A stretch of DNA of 64,000 nt, taken from positions 54,161-118,160 of the forward strand of contig CAMPET010000197.1 of the NCBI GenBank assembly GCA_946803715.1. The letters run 5' to 3'. Both the position numbers and the translations under genes were made by a program. The notes under the pieces were generated by a model. It was not told the origin of the DNA and did no database searches. It worked only from the letters and a program-made list of their open reading frames with translations. Origin of the DNA: Beroe ovata. Taxonomy: Eukaryota > Ctenophora > Nuda > Beroida > Beroidae. Positions 11,613 to 25,400 of the stretch are shown in pieces (position 1 is the first letter of the stretch; each line of letters starts with the position of its first letter).

Positions 11613-13433
11613 TCTAGGTCAAGGCATAATCAAGATGGAGGGTGATATCTTTATCAGTTTATCCGCGGGAAGAGTCAGAATAATCAAAGAAATCACGTAA
11701 ATAGGGCAAAAAGGCCTGAGTCGGAGAATCACGCGATTTCAGTAACGCCGTAGGAAGATATAACTTAAACTAAAGTATAACTAAAGTAAAGGGAACGATC
11801 TTTGAAGAATCAAGGCACGTGTAGTGGCATGAGGCATCGTGAATAGGGCGTGGTCGTCCCTCATTCTGACCGATTATTCACTACAATTCTGCAGAAGAAA
11901 AACATTGTACCTACTCCCAGTAAACAAGTAAAAACTAGCGGGCACACGAAAAAACTGGCCATAACATTTCATGATGAGGTAGGTAGGTACAAGCTGCAGT
12001 ACATGATAGCATGTGTCACGTCACGAATAATTATACTGGTCTACCATGACGTCACGCCAGGATCGGGGCACGTGTTTGAGTGCGCGCGACACCACGTGAC
12101 TCTTTGGGTGACGTCAGAAAACGGAAAATGTTATAAAATACAATAGTACAAAATAAAATAGTTGAATAATATTATAAGTATGTAGGCATAATCGGATGAG
12201 AGTGGAATGTTATGAGCTAGGAGAGCGAACACGGTAGGAACGTGATCCAAGATTTCAATCCCACATCAGGATCGTTCAGCGTAAAGAGGCTCTTCTTTGC
12301 TACAATGCTACATAAACCTATAGGCTATAACTATCATACGGTTACTGAGTTACTTACTCAATGAGTTAATGAGAGCTTCTCGAAAAAAAAAACTAGACAG
12401 AAGTCTTGCAACGTTGAAGAAATTTTTCTTCAGAACTATGAAATATTGAAATGGAACAGAGATAGGTTCCGTTAAGTATTGCGATGTGCATCATAATAAC
12501 ACCCAAACATATGGATATTGAATAGCTGCGCCCAAATGGGGTCACATGATATATGGGTCGACGAATAACCTGCTCACTCCATAACTTACAATATAACAGG
12601 CTGAGAGTATTATAACAGGCCGAGTATTCCAACAGGCTACGGTGGTTTTCTCATGGGATCTCACTAATGGGATTAATAACTCCAATACCCTGGTATAGAT
12701 TTACACTTAACTGTATACGGCAGGAAAGAGATGATTTACCTATATGCGAAAAAGAATCAATATTCAAGGAAATTAACGTAAGGAATGAAGAGTAAGGAGG
12801 TCTTAATTTTCCTGAAGGACTCTGCGGTTAGTTGAAATCCGACATAACATAAAAAGTCTCTTTTAGAATCGCTATGATTATTTACTTGGCGAATTAGTGA
12901 TCTGAATCGTAATTTCAAAAGCTATAACCAAAAAAGTGAATAGAATTTATTGCTGGAAAGTTGAATTATCATACATTTTAGTTACAAATTATCAAATATT
13001 CAAAATTTATTCAAAGATCAAATCTCACTTAATCAGTAGGTTCACTCTCACTTCTCAGAAGGATTTAGACTTACATAGTCACTGCAATTAGGCCTCCCTC
13101 CTTTCAGTTTAATTGAACCAGGCCAATTGGTACCAGGCCAATTTCAGTTTTCAAGCGTCTTTGAGAATCATCAATCAACAACCATTTTGCAAGCAGTTGC
13201 CAGTCATGTTCGAATCAATCCAATTCCAATGGAAAAATACAGCTAAGATAGGGAAACACACTGACACAATTATCCCGGTCACTCGAACGCACACTTCTTT
13301 CTGATCATTGGAACCTATATATTGCATCCTATAATAACCTAGGATCACAGTATGATCTATATTTGTCCCTCACACACACACGCACTGCACTATTCTACGA
13401 AAAAAATGATCTCGGCGGGATACAAGGCAAACC

Positions 13434-16400
13434 TCAGGATGCGTTGAATGTGTCTCTGTCAAATGTCTGTCGTCTTGCCCCAGTTTGGTAGAAGTTCCGT
13501 GGACTCCGTTGGAATCGGGTTGGTTTGAAGAATCCTCGCTGAAAAATGTCATTCGTGAATCGTGAGGTTACAAAACTCCAAACTGACACATATTGGCACC
13601 ACTCATCGCTGGCACCAATCTAGCATCACGCCAATTGACACCACTTTTAATTGACATTACTCTTGACACCTACTTAACCTTGACACCATACTCTAAACTC
13701 ACCTTCCACAGTATGAATACGATGAGCGCTAAGATGAGGAGCCCTGCTAGTGCAGCTAGTATGATCACCCACAGATTCAATCCCTTTCTCTTACTTGGTA
13801 ACACAAACTGAAAACGTGAGAATGATAAAAAAACGCACCCTAAAACCAACTTTCACAATAAAGAACAAGTGGTGGTGGATCCACTCAAGGGTAGCTTGTG
13901 CCAGTGGAACTCAAAGACCTGGCTCGCCACTACTTGTTTGAAAAAACCCGTGGATTTTGGTAAGAAAAAATCCATGGATTTTACTAAGACATAATTTGGT
14001 CAGAACCTTGCTGGTAATCTGTTTCGATATCCTGTCTTTGTTTGGTAGAATTAGACCCCCTCCTACAGACACTATTCTACTGAAGGATGTGGCGTTTACT
14101 CTGTAGTTATTGGAGAACGTTCGTTCCCAAAGACGGGATCTGACCTGCAGTAGGTAGGGAGAAAAGATTAGGATTGAGAGAACACACAAATCACACAAAA
14201 GTTCTTGTCAGGAGTGGCGAAAATAGGAGTGCAGACAAATCTGATCGAAAAACAGACACTGTGGATCACACAGCAATAATTGCTGGTCAGGATATAGACA
14301 AGAATAAGAGGGGAGTGACGTCAGCGAAATCTACCTCGAGTCGAATCCTGTTTCTTTCCTGGAGTCCTCGTTGAAGATACGGGATCCTACAGGATATCAC
14401 GTGACACGGCTCGGATGTGCAGTCCATGGTGGCGTCTTCACCCACAAACGCGAAGATCCTTTCCTCCTTTACTATTCCTGCATCTTCTGATTCATCTTCT
14501 GATGAAGTTGATGCATCTCTTGATGAAGTTGATGCATCTCTTGATGAAGTTGATGCATCTCCTGATGAAGTTGATGCATCAGTTGAATCACCTCCGGACG
14601 CTGACGCTTCTTCTGATACTCGATCATCCTCAGAACTACCTCCAACTTGCACCTCTTCTGCTGGTGATCTCTCTAGTACTGATGTCTGATTACCGGTGTC
14701 AGCATTCCCTCTGTCCGGAGTTTCAGGTGGTGGGTCTGTGACGTCATTCCCATCAGAGGGCAGAGGTGACCTCTTCAGGGGGACTGCGTCAGCTGGAGAG
14801 AGCAGATAGATTGGAATAAAATCATGATAAGGTTCATAATCATTCATCGATTCATTCGAAAAGTGCCCCACAATATAACTGAATTCAGTTGAAAATGCTC
14901 CAGGCCCCCAGCCCCACTCTAACAATACTCACGTGGTGCTATATTTAGTTGATCCACGAGATCTCTATCACAGAACACCATATCAGAGTACAGTTCAGGG
15001 ATGTAAATGTCTGTCAGGTATAGGAAATACTCATCATCTTTCTTGAGAGGCCAGCGGATTTCCAGAACCTGAGATATGAGGATGAGGTAAACGAAGATTT
15101 TTTCTCTTTAACATGGTTCGTAGTACTACATTCAACTCCAAATTTCCAAGTTTCGCTTCTATGGTTTCTGAGAATGGTCCCAGTTCCATATGTATTTGAC
15201 ACATGTCTTGTAGCTCGTGGATACGCGTATCTGGTTTAATATCAAGGCTGCGGTAACATCTGTCCCTTCTCAATCTACATACAATACCTATTGACAAATC
15301 ATTACCGGCTTGCCATCAAACTCAAACAAAGTTCCATTAATAAGGTGTCTCAAGTTCAATTTAGAGTTGGTCACCAGGTGCCATTGTAATGTATCGGCCC
15401 CTTATATCATGGATTCAGCCAAGAATTTTAACTTTTGGACCTTGGATCTATATCACACTGAGGCCATGCTACCGAGAACCCTAAAACTTCAGCTATGTTT
15501 TCTCTTCCTTTCACACTATAGTGACAGATCCTTTGACCGGCATATAAAACAAGAATATATCAGTGAGATATCCTCGTATGAAGTAGAGAATGTATACAGA
15601 TTCACACTGGGGGGGTGAGAATCACGCACCATGTTAGTCACACTATCCACATCAATGAGCTCGTTCACTGTGACTGTTATCGAGTGTCTCACCTGAGAGG
15701 ATGGGGTTACTGGCCACTGGGTGAGAGAGGGAGAGAGGATGGGTTTACTGAGTGAGGGAGGGAGAGAGGTTGGGGTTACTGAGTGAGGGAGGGAAAGAGG
15801 GTGGGTGAGTGAGTGAGAGAGGGAAAGAGGGTGGGTGAGTGAGTGAGGGAGGGAAAGAGGATGGGGTTACTGAGTGAGAGAGGGAAAGAGGATGGGGTTA
15901 CTGAGTGAGGGAGGGAAAGAGGATTGGGGTACTGAGTGAGGGAGGGAAAGAGGGAAAGGGGGTGACTGAGAGTAAGTGTACCACCAAGGGAGGTGAGTAT
16001 CCTCAAAACTGTATAAGTGGGGTGACTTGTCACTTGATTCGTTGACCTCATGCCCAATGTTGTCATGACGACACTATCATGACTGTGTAACTATGACACG
16101 AAGTTGTCATATCAACATTATCACGTGACTGCAATGTCTGGTGAACTTACCTCTGGACCGATATCCTCGAAGGACTCCGGTCCCCAGAAGTCAGGCAGAA
16201 GATGATTAGTGAAGTACTGTGTGGGTTGTCGGGAGCCCCCATCCAAGAAAATGTCAGCTAGGTGTCGTGCTTGCATTTCCACTGATCGGGTGTTGTCAGC
16301 TGGGTCTGGATCATCGGATGGGACGTCGACAGTTACCATCGCACTGATGTCTGCAGGAGGGTGACGAGGGAATGAGTTTGGCAGAGTGCCAACATGAGAA

Positions 16401-19400
16401 TTTTCTTTAGATTCGTCCCAAAAATGAGGGAAATGGAGCGTGAAAATGGAGCGTGTTTCCCACAACTCACCAAATATTTGGTTGTGCTCGAAGAAGGTCT
16501 TGTTCTCATTGGTCTCCACAATAAAATCTATCCGAATATCCATCATCCCCACGGGAAATGGTCCTCCAAGTGGTCCCTGCACCTTGCACTCGATATTATC
16601 TGAAAGAGGGCGGGAGAATCGTAATATTGGTCACAAAATGGTGGGTATACGACATGCATTATTCATACATCATCACAAATGATGGGTATGCCTCGTGTTC
16701 ATACGCATAAGATTGAGTACAGATTGAGTGTGTGCTCAGTTAGCATACACATGCTTGAATCAGATATTTTGTTCACGAATATTGATGCTGGATTGATAAA
16801 AAGTATGTAAAAGGTTGTCAACAGCTATGATTATTTCCATCATGGCACACATATTCCATATGCGATAGTAATCTCGAACTGCATTGTTGTCTTTGTGTCA
16901 GCGAAGCCTTTACTCAAACAGATTTGGCTGCGCTATGTCTCATAACTTGTTAGCCCAATTAACGTTGTCAGTTTTGTTAATCGAGTAGCTCTACTAACAA
17001 ATTTATTCCTTGATTAATTACCTACCTAGACCCAGAGATGGAACTTTGCATAATGATATTTGGCATCGTGCTGGTAAAGGTAGGATGGTAATTGGTATAT
17101 GGAATTAGACCTGGCCATGCTGGAATTGACAGATTCAGGCATAGGTAATACTATAATAGGCAGGAGACGTATATCTCTGAAATTCTCTGGTCAGAGAAAT
17201 ATCGCCACGCTAGTAATATCCAAACTTAAGTAAGCTCACACATCACATTATGTTGCTACAAAGCAGCAACGTTGAGAGGGAGAATGTTGTTATTTCACAA
17301 TGTTGCCAATCAAAATCGATATGTGTTACTGGCAGTCTAAAGATTTGCTGAATCTCAGTGAATATTCGAATCTTGGTTGCTATGGTAATCACGGTTGCTA
17401 TGGTAACCACGGTTGCTATGGCATTCAGTGTTTGTGACACCGCATGGATCTAACTCACTCTTGACACCACCCACATCACCAGGGGTCATCGAGCAGTCAA
17501 GATGATCATTACCACAGGTTATTGTTTGATTATCTGACCGAGATAGGTATCAAAAGGAGTCGTAATTATTTAATTACCTCAAAAGATAAGTCAATTGCCC
17601 CAATCTACAATCTACATAACCCAAATCTTGACTGAGATGTTCTTGCTTCATCAATGACAGTATATCAGACCCGGTTTTGAAACGAAAATGCTTCAGCATC
17701 CCGAAATCACATCCCCATCAAAAGATCACAGATCAAGACAGGCAAACTCACCATCAGCATTTTGTCCACACACAACGTAATCCTGTTGGTGTGCTGTGAA
17801 TGAGTAGAACAGGAAGTGTGTTGGAACTTGGAGTGTAAAAACTGTGTCGTAAGCTGTTTCAGGACCCCTGGGGAAGGCGTGATTTGGATTTAAAAAACGG
17901 AGTTGAAAATGTGTTGCTATGCACAGGATATGCATAGGTTATTGTTGCGCAGCAACCAAATTAGCAACCCACTTGTTTTCCAGTGTAACAAACACACTGA
18001 CATTCTCGACATGGTTGATAACGAACGCCTGGTAACCCTCCGATGTGACTCCGTAATTCTCCGGTTCCATGACAACATCTAGCCGGGTTATGCCCATGTC
18101 GGATGTGCATACACTCGTCTCCTATTAGGGGAATTCATAGCTAAACATTGAACGCCTCGGAATAAGAGGAAAGCCCATAATATATGGTAGGTCAATTACT
18201 AGAATTTTCGCTGATTCAGCTGCCACATATCTGGTACATTTCTGGTATTCTCTATTCATCTTACCGAACTACACTCAGTAGCGATCTCAATGGGAACTCT
18301 CGCTCCCCGAAACAGTTCATACTTGAGTGCGAACTTTGAGGAGAAGAACTCAGGCGAGTGGAGGGCTTCCAGAGAGCCCTCTATATCCACATAGAGCTCC
18401 TTCGTGTTCCGGATAGTCTCACGTTTGAGAAACAGATTCACTATGTTCGGCAGTGTGGTTCTCTGGACGAGAGAAGAGAGAATGATATTGAGGGGGGATC
18501 AGTGGTTGAACAATGCAGTTTCCATGGAAACAGTATCGAACAATATCATGGTTTCCATGGCAACAATAGGATAGAAATCTCAAAATCTAGATCAGAAGTT
18601 AAGTATACCGTGTTAGAGCGTAGCACAAGGGAACCCTCTATCTTGTACACATCTTTCCCTCCCTCACTCTCCCTTGTATAGACCCTCTTATCAAGGGGGT
18701 CAGTGTAGTATGGGTCCAGAATGAGGGCCCAGTTCAGCTGGAGGTTATCGTTCGGAAACTGGGGAGAAATGGTTACCGGGGTCCCAAATTGTGGATAATA
18801 TTTGGGGGTCTCAAACAAAATATAGATTTTGTGTTTCTAATTTTAGAATGCATTCCACAAAGAAAGCTCGAGGGCGATATTGATCCTATTGTCTCTTACC
18901 TCAATACCAGTTGTGTCTATGATGATTCTGAGAGTATTTCCAACTGTGAGTTCCCCTGTTTTAGGATCAGTAAATGTGGGATCCTGGGGGAGGAGAGAGG
19001 TGAGATCTATCGTTAAAAGAGAGGAAGAGAGAGAGAGGAATTCATGTCCGAGCTGAAGATGACAATGAACAAATGATAAGACATCGGTTCGTAGGAAATA
19101 GGCTGTCAACAACATGAAGTTAGCATATTCGTTGGTGATAAAATAGATTCGATTTTGAATTTTGTCTGTACTGCTCTGAGAGTTTGGTCCAATATGCATG
19201 TTTTACGATTCATTCCTATCCTCAATTTCGTCCCTAGAGTTTCTCCCGGCCACGCCTAAATCACCCAACGATACATTATCATTAACTGAGGAGCTAGCCG
19301 ATGTCGCATGACTGTATTGTGGGGCAGCGAGTGTATGGAGAATGATGTGTGACGGAATCACGCTATTTCTAATCACGCCATTTCGTCGTTCATGCGTGAC

Positions 19401-22400
19401 CACGGGACCCGCAGCGGGGAGCACTCTCTGACGAGCTGTCCTCCTGCTCCCTAGCAACACGAGACTTCCACTGCACATCACGTGGCATGTTCTAACAACC
19501 GTTGCTCTAGCAACAACAACCGATCTCCGGGCAAACGTCCTGATATCTGCGTTACATACGACGAGGACTACAGGGTTGTAGGACGAGAGAAGGGAAGGGA
19601 GAAGACTCCGAGTGAGAAACGAGAAGATACAGCTCATTCTGAGCGACATGTTCCTGAATAACACAGCATGGATGATAATTAGAAATGAGTGGGCTCCCAC
19701 TCCACAGTTTAGGAGGAGTATTGGCTTCATGCCAAGTAGTTTATCCGCAGCTGATGCTGTGGGTGTCCGTCTGAGTTTGCACATGGTAACGAGCGTTGCT
19801 AGGGAGAAAACACAGGAGCAGAGGCAATGGAGGTAGAAGGGGAGGTTCGCTGTGAGCTCTGCTGCGATCACAGATTGGTACTTCCCAAATACTGACCAGT
19901 ATGTCGTGTTGGTCTCGATGAGGAAGAGGTTTTCATCGACGAACAGTTGGGAGCAACCAGACCAAACTATCTGGTCATTAATGTAGAGGTACAACATCCG
20001 CCCTGTTGACGCAACCAGTATCAACACCAGATAGACGTGTATATGAAGGAGGTTGATGTGACAAAACGGTCTGACAACCTTGATAAACCGTGTGACAACA
20101 AGGAGTGTTGTCAGGACAGCAGACAGGAACATCAGTCTGTCACCGAAAAATGAAACTGTTGTCAGCACAAAGGGCCGTGTTCCCTCGTAATCATAATACG
20201 AGGAGTTGAAATCCTTGAAATGAACATAGTACTGTAGGGTGGGCGATGCTATGTTCGCCATGACAGGTGACAGGTATATGATACTTGTCAGGAAGTCTGA
20301 CAGAGCAAGATACTGGTATAATCGTCCTGCTAGTTGGAACTTTGTGTTTCGTGCCCGGTTTGATTCGTTTGTTCGGTAAAACGCAAATACGAGGGGGTTC
20401 AGTAGGAAGGAAATGAGGAGAATGATGGTGTCAAGGATAACGATAGTGGTGTCAATGTAACGTCCTTGTTCCATGGTCGTGTTCCGATAACCCGGGTCTA
20501 AATCACTCCAGTTCATCGCAATCAGCCAGAAATATGCCATGATTGTCCTGCGAAATATCTCCAATCATATACAACCATCATAGAGAACCGATGCAAATAC
20601 ACTCACGAAATTCCAAATAGCAAACATAGAGATTTGCAGAGTTATAATGATTTTTGCCTCATCACTATTTGACATGTTGACAAGTATGTTTCCAGGAAAA
20701 TAGACTTATGCGATGAGCTTAGGGCGGGTGATAATGAACCCTATATTGACAAGAAATTAGGTTTTAATATACCCAACAAACACAGAGGTACAAGGCGCGG
20801 CGCGCAGGTGTTCGCTCTCGATCAAAGTAAGTACTGCTGATCACAGCTCTCACTCCCTCTCCCTCTCACTCCCTCTCTCCCCTTCTCTCTGTTAGATTCC
20901 ACACCTAACAGAGAGAAGCTAGTATATACGATAGCTATACTAGCTTCCCTCTAGTATATACGATAGCTATGGCATCAGATGGGCAAAAGCCATGTCTCCT
21001 ACTGTCAATTGATACATGGTATCTAAGTGTTGTATGGGACCAGCAAGGAGACGGCCCATAATGAATACATATGGGGCATATTCAGCCATGGAATATCTGA
21101 CATGATATTGATTACAGATGCAGGGAGTGTATGAGATGTCTAGGCCCACGCCAGAAATAGAGATGAAGATGACAAGTCTCAAATTAAGGTACATTAATTA
21201 TCAGCACCTCAGCTCGCTAGGTAGCACCTGGGGCGGCTAGGCGTACCTGACAATTGTCAAGTAGATTGGGATGTTGAGATTTCGTCACAGCTATTACGGA
21301 GCACGTGAGAGACCATACCCCATTGTCGACAAATAAAAGTCATGAAAATCGATGTGAAGAGAAAAATTTTGGCTGTATAGCGAGCGAAGATCGCTGCGAC
21401 GTTCGTACGATCAAAGCTCTAAATTTTGCCTAAACACAGTACACACAGACACACAAACATACAATTTACATACCCAAACACACACGCACAATGCACATAC
21501 ACACGCACAAACGCACAAACACATACCTCGAGGTTTACGACATCGTGAATGAGGAGGAGCTCTGGTTTTATCTCCACAGTCGGAATAGTCCGGAGTATGA
21601 CCACGGAGTCTGACCTGAGGTATATAACTGGTGTTAACTGTGAGCATCTTCATTTCTTGGGCGGAGTGGAGGAAGTAAGGACAACTTTGGCAAACATCTT
21701 CCGGCGAACTCAAAAAAGGCGAAAAATTTTGCCATCCACCCCCACCCCATTCTAAAAGAATCTGCTATCAGCAGTATCGGAATGATATCCGTATATTCTC
21801 ACAGGTAAGATCCAACTAGGAGGTCATGTCCTGCTACCCCGTCAATGTTAACTCCAGTCGACACAGCTGCCCCAAATCCACGGAGATTCTCACCCAGTTG
21901 AACAGGAGTTATCTTCTGTGGAGAAAGAGTTTTGGAGATCAGAAACACTCGCTCTCAACAAAAATTTGGAAAGAAGCCAGGAAACTTGGAAAGAACTCAG
22001 GAATCTGAAAACCGAAGAGGGAAGATATACGCGGGACTATGATTCCCATTTCATTTGGATGAGATGGATTTGGCTTACCCCAGTCTGCTTGCGACTATAA
22101 ATGAGTGCGACAACAATCCATTCCCCTACAGTAGCAGATTACTGATAATAGTTTTTCCAAAATCATGTATGGAGGTTTACCTGAGAGTATCTGGTATCGA
22201 AGAACCCCTGACCCCCGTTGAAAACATACACCGCTCCATGGTCTCCATCATACGGGGCTCCCACCACGAGATCTGACACCCCATCCCCGTTGAGATCCCC
22301 ATCGGAGTTGAGTGTGAACCCGAACATGCCTCCACTCCGTCCCAACTCCCCAACAAGCTCGTCCCGGGATTTGTACTCAAAGTCAGGAAATGGGAATATC

Positions 22401-25400
22401 CATTGGTCCTCCACAGCGTTGCCGTAGTAGATGAATACCTTCCCAACATCGTTTATAACGTTAGTCTGACGGGGAATTAGGGATGAGGAGCTTTATTGGG
22501 CTACTCGGGGTGTGATGACATCAAGGTCTACAGTCCACACTCTACATTTGCAAAGTTATTTTGCTCCGTATATACCTGGATGTACTTTGAGTAGTAGGGA
22601 GCCCCTACAACCAGATCATCCAGTCCGTCCCCATTGAGATCAGCACAGGCTAGTGAGTGTCCAAAGTAGCTACCCATGTGAGGCCCTTCCGGGACAACAC
22701 AAAGTTCATCTGAGGTTGAGGGGAATTGGAGCTATTTTCTGTATCAAAGAGGAAAGGGAGGGGTCGACTAGGATTCTTTGTTTGACCCCACCCCTAGTGA
22801 AAGCAAAATCACGGATGATCCATATAGTCAATCTAAAAACATCTAATTTCCCTAGACATCCCGGTTAACCATGAAAACGACTGTTTGTCTAGTTCACTGC
22901 AAACCTACGAATGGACACAGTATCCTCAGATTCTGGTACAGAGTGGTGTCAATGGTCCCGCTGATCTGCTGACTCGGGTCATCAGTCGGATTCATCAGGT
23001 ATGACACTTGTTCTAGGAGTTCTGATTCATCAGTCTTACTCCCTGAGAAAAAAGAGATCTGATAATTTCCACTGAAATGTTCAAATTGACGTTTCCTCGG
23101 TTTTCAAAGTAGGTAGTTATTAACCTTCTGTGTTATTAACCTCCTAATTCATTCCTGATGTCCTATCTCTAAAGGCTGTGAAGCCTATCGAGGAATATTA
23201 TTCCTATAGGTAGTCTCCCTGACTCCACAAATAATATCGGAATATTATCACATCTGGTGTTAGTTCCACATTTGTAAGTATTCTCCTGACAATGACAGGA
23301 ATATACACATCCTATTTTTACTACCATTTCTAAGAGGGGGAAGGAAAATATACCGACAGTCACGTCACTACGTGCAATGTTCACGTTGTGTCACGTGTTT
23401 CAATCACGTGATTTCACATTGTCACGCGTGATTTCACGCCCAGTGATTCTGATCCAGGCACGGACAGCTATGCTGATCCTAATATTCCGCCCATCTAATT
23501 GTGTAGTCAACAATTCTGCATGTACTGTGAGTATCATGGGCGAATTTCCTCGCTAAATCGTGTATGAGAGTGAAATTTATAGCCCTCCTATGATATACCC
23601 GTCATGTGAACCTTTGTGACGTCATGTGACGTTTATTTTATTATTTGAGCAATTCACAAACCTAGGTCAGTGGTCACATATTCATCAATCATCAGGAGAG
23701 ATTTACACTCACCGAAATGAACGCGGATGCTACCCCTGTAGTTGTAAGCACGTGGCATGCCGAGCACTATCTCCTTCTTCCCATCGCCGTTCACATCACA
23801 GNGCTGATCCTAATATTCCGCCCATCTAATTGTGTGTTCAACCATTCTGCATGTACTGTGGACGAATTTCCGCCCTAAATTGAGTATGAGAGTGAATTTA
23901 TAGCCCTCCTATCATCTACTCGTCATGTGAACCTTTGAACGATTCATAAACACCGATCAGTGACGTTTATTTTATTATTTGAACTTAGGTCAGTGGACAG
24001 TGGTCACATATTCATCACTCATCAGGAGAGATTTACACTCACCGAAATGAACGCGTATGCTACCCCTGTAGTTGTAAGCACGTGGCATGCCGAGTACTAT
24101 CTCCTTCTTCCCATCGCCGTTCACATCACAGAACACGGAGGAGTATCCTGCATAGTCCGTGGGAACTTGGTCCTCCATGCTCTGAGGGAGGATGAGAGGG
24201 TTACTATCTCATATAGTGAGGAACGAGTGTCAGGGTGAGGAGATGGGATTGTGAGGATTGAGGAACGAGAGTGATAGGATATAGGGGGATTGAGAGACGT
24301 GGAGAGTGAGGATGCGAGTGTGACGGGTTAAGATTAGGTGGTGAGGTAAAAATTAAGGATTCCTTGATTCTCACCTCACCCCCTACTCCCCAATGCTGAA
24401 TTAAGGACCATGAAACTACGGGTGTGATCAGAGAGACATCTATGTTCCCTGCTTCCGCCACTCCCTCTCTCTCTTACCTCTACACTTCCTCTCCATGCGG
24501 ATGACATGAGTTCCAGGACGTCTGTTCGTGCCGTATCCGCCCCGTCACGGTACAGGAACGAGTTACCCCACGCATAGTTCGTGTTCGGGGCCGAGATCAG
24601 GATCTCTCCATCTGAAAGGGGGGTAGTAAGTAAGAACATTGTCACCCATCACCTACTATAGCAATTTTGTCGTCAGTATAGCAACCCAGATCAAAATTTT
24701 CGTGCTATAAGAAATCAACTTTTGACAAAAGTTCTATTCCGGAAAGGAAACCAAGATCTACAGGAATGCTGATTCTAGAATACAAACTGTGTTGGGTGAG
24801 ACTAGCCCCGGCATTACAAGACCCGTAGGAATCGTGAGAATCAGCGATGTCTTTGCAAGGGTGGAGGTATCCGAGGTGGGTGTCAAGATCAGATGACACC
24901 ACGCTACACCGACCAATTGGCAGCCGTTTTGCCACCTGAGTGAGGGTTCAATGGTGAATTACAGTCAAATAGCTGGGTACCCGTCATAACAGTCAAAGAG
25001 TGGTGATTTGTGGATGTTCATTATTAACGTCCTCACAAAAAAGAAAGACACTTCATTTATCAAGTCATGCTTCACAGAGTAAGTCTCCTACCACTTCAAT
25101 CTTAGCGATGTAGTGATCTTTGTAAAGATTTGCACACCCAATTACAGAGTTCCCTGTCCTTGCTAGGGACACCCCAAAGAACTGATTAGATTTCGTCTCC
25201 AACGGCACTTCTTTTAACTGAAAAAAGAAGGATGGTTGACTGTTACTTGATTCATCAAAACTTGGGTGGGTTCATGATGGAGTTTGGTTCCCATTCTTCT
25301 CTCTATAATACGTCTTCAAGCCAGCCACACTTTGACCAGAAATCTAAAACTCATTCAGAGTGGAATGCACACATACCATGTTCGTATCTTCTGTTCTAAA

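Larger units (their letters stand above)
9258..13433. other. Gene-poor spacer between transporter and integrin genes
   Basis: No exon chain was recognised. The stretch holds the missing 5' part of the transporter or its promoter, a TG-rich microsatellite, a small palindrome and two CRE-like TGACGTCA/GTGACGTCA sites around 12047-12116. A 98-codon plus-strand open frame at 11850-12146 matches no family I know and is not called a gene. Confidence 0.5.

Noticed and set aside
11850-12146. 98-codon plus-strand open frame
   Set aside because: No recognisable motif, no splice context, and it spans CRE-like palindromes; probably chance.
15130-15345. Open minus-strand stretch (LELN..., and [12 protein letters not shown]...GKP) taken at first for one or two integrin exons
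   Set aside because: Direct joining of exon 15692-15630 to 15068-14933 keeps phase and gives the expected spacing in the Calf-2 alignment; adding these pieces would lengthen the domain without a family match.
20967-21194. 75-codon minus-strand frame near the nested receptor
   Set aside because: Lies in the integrin intron, has no family match and no splice link to the receptor, which is complete on its own.
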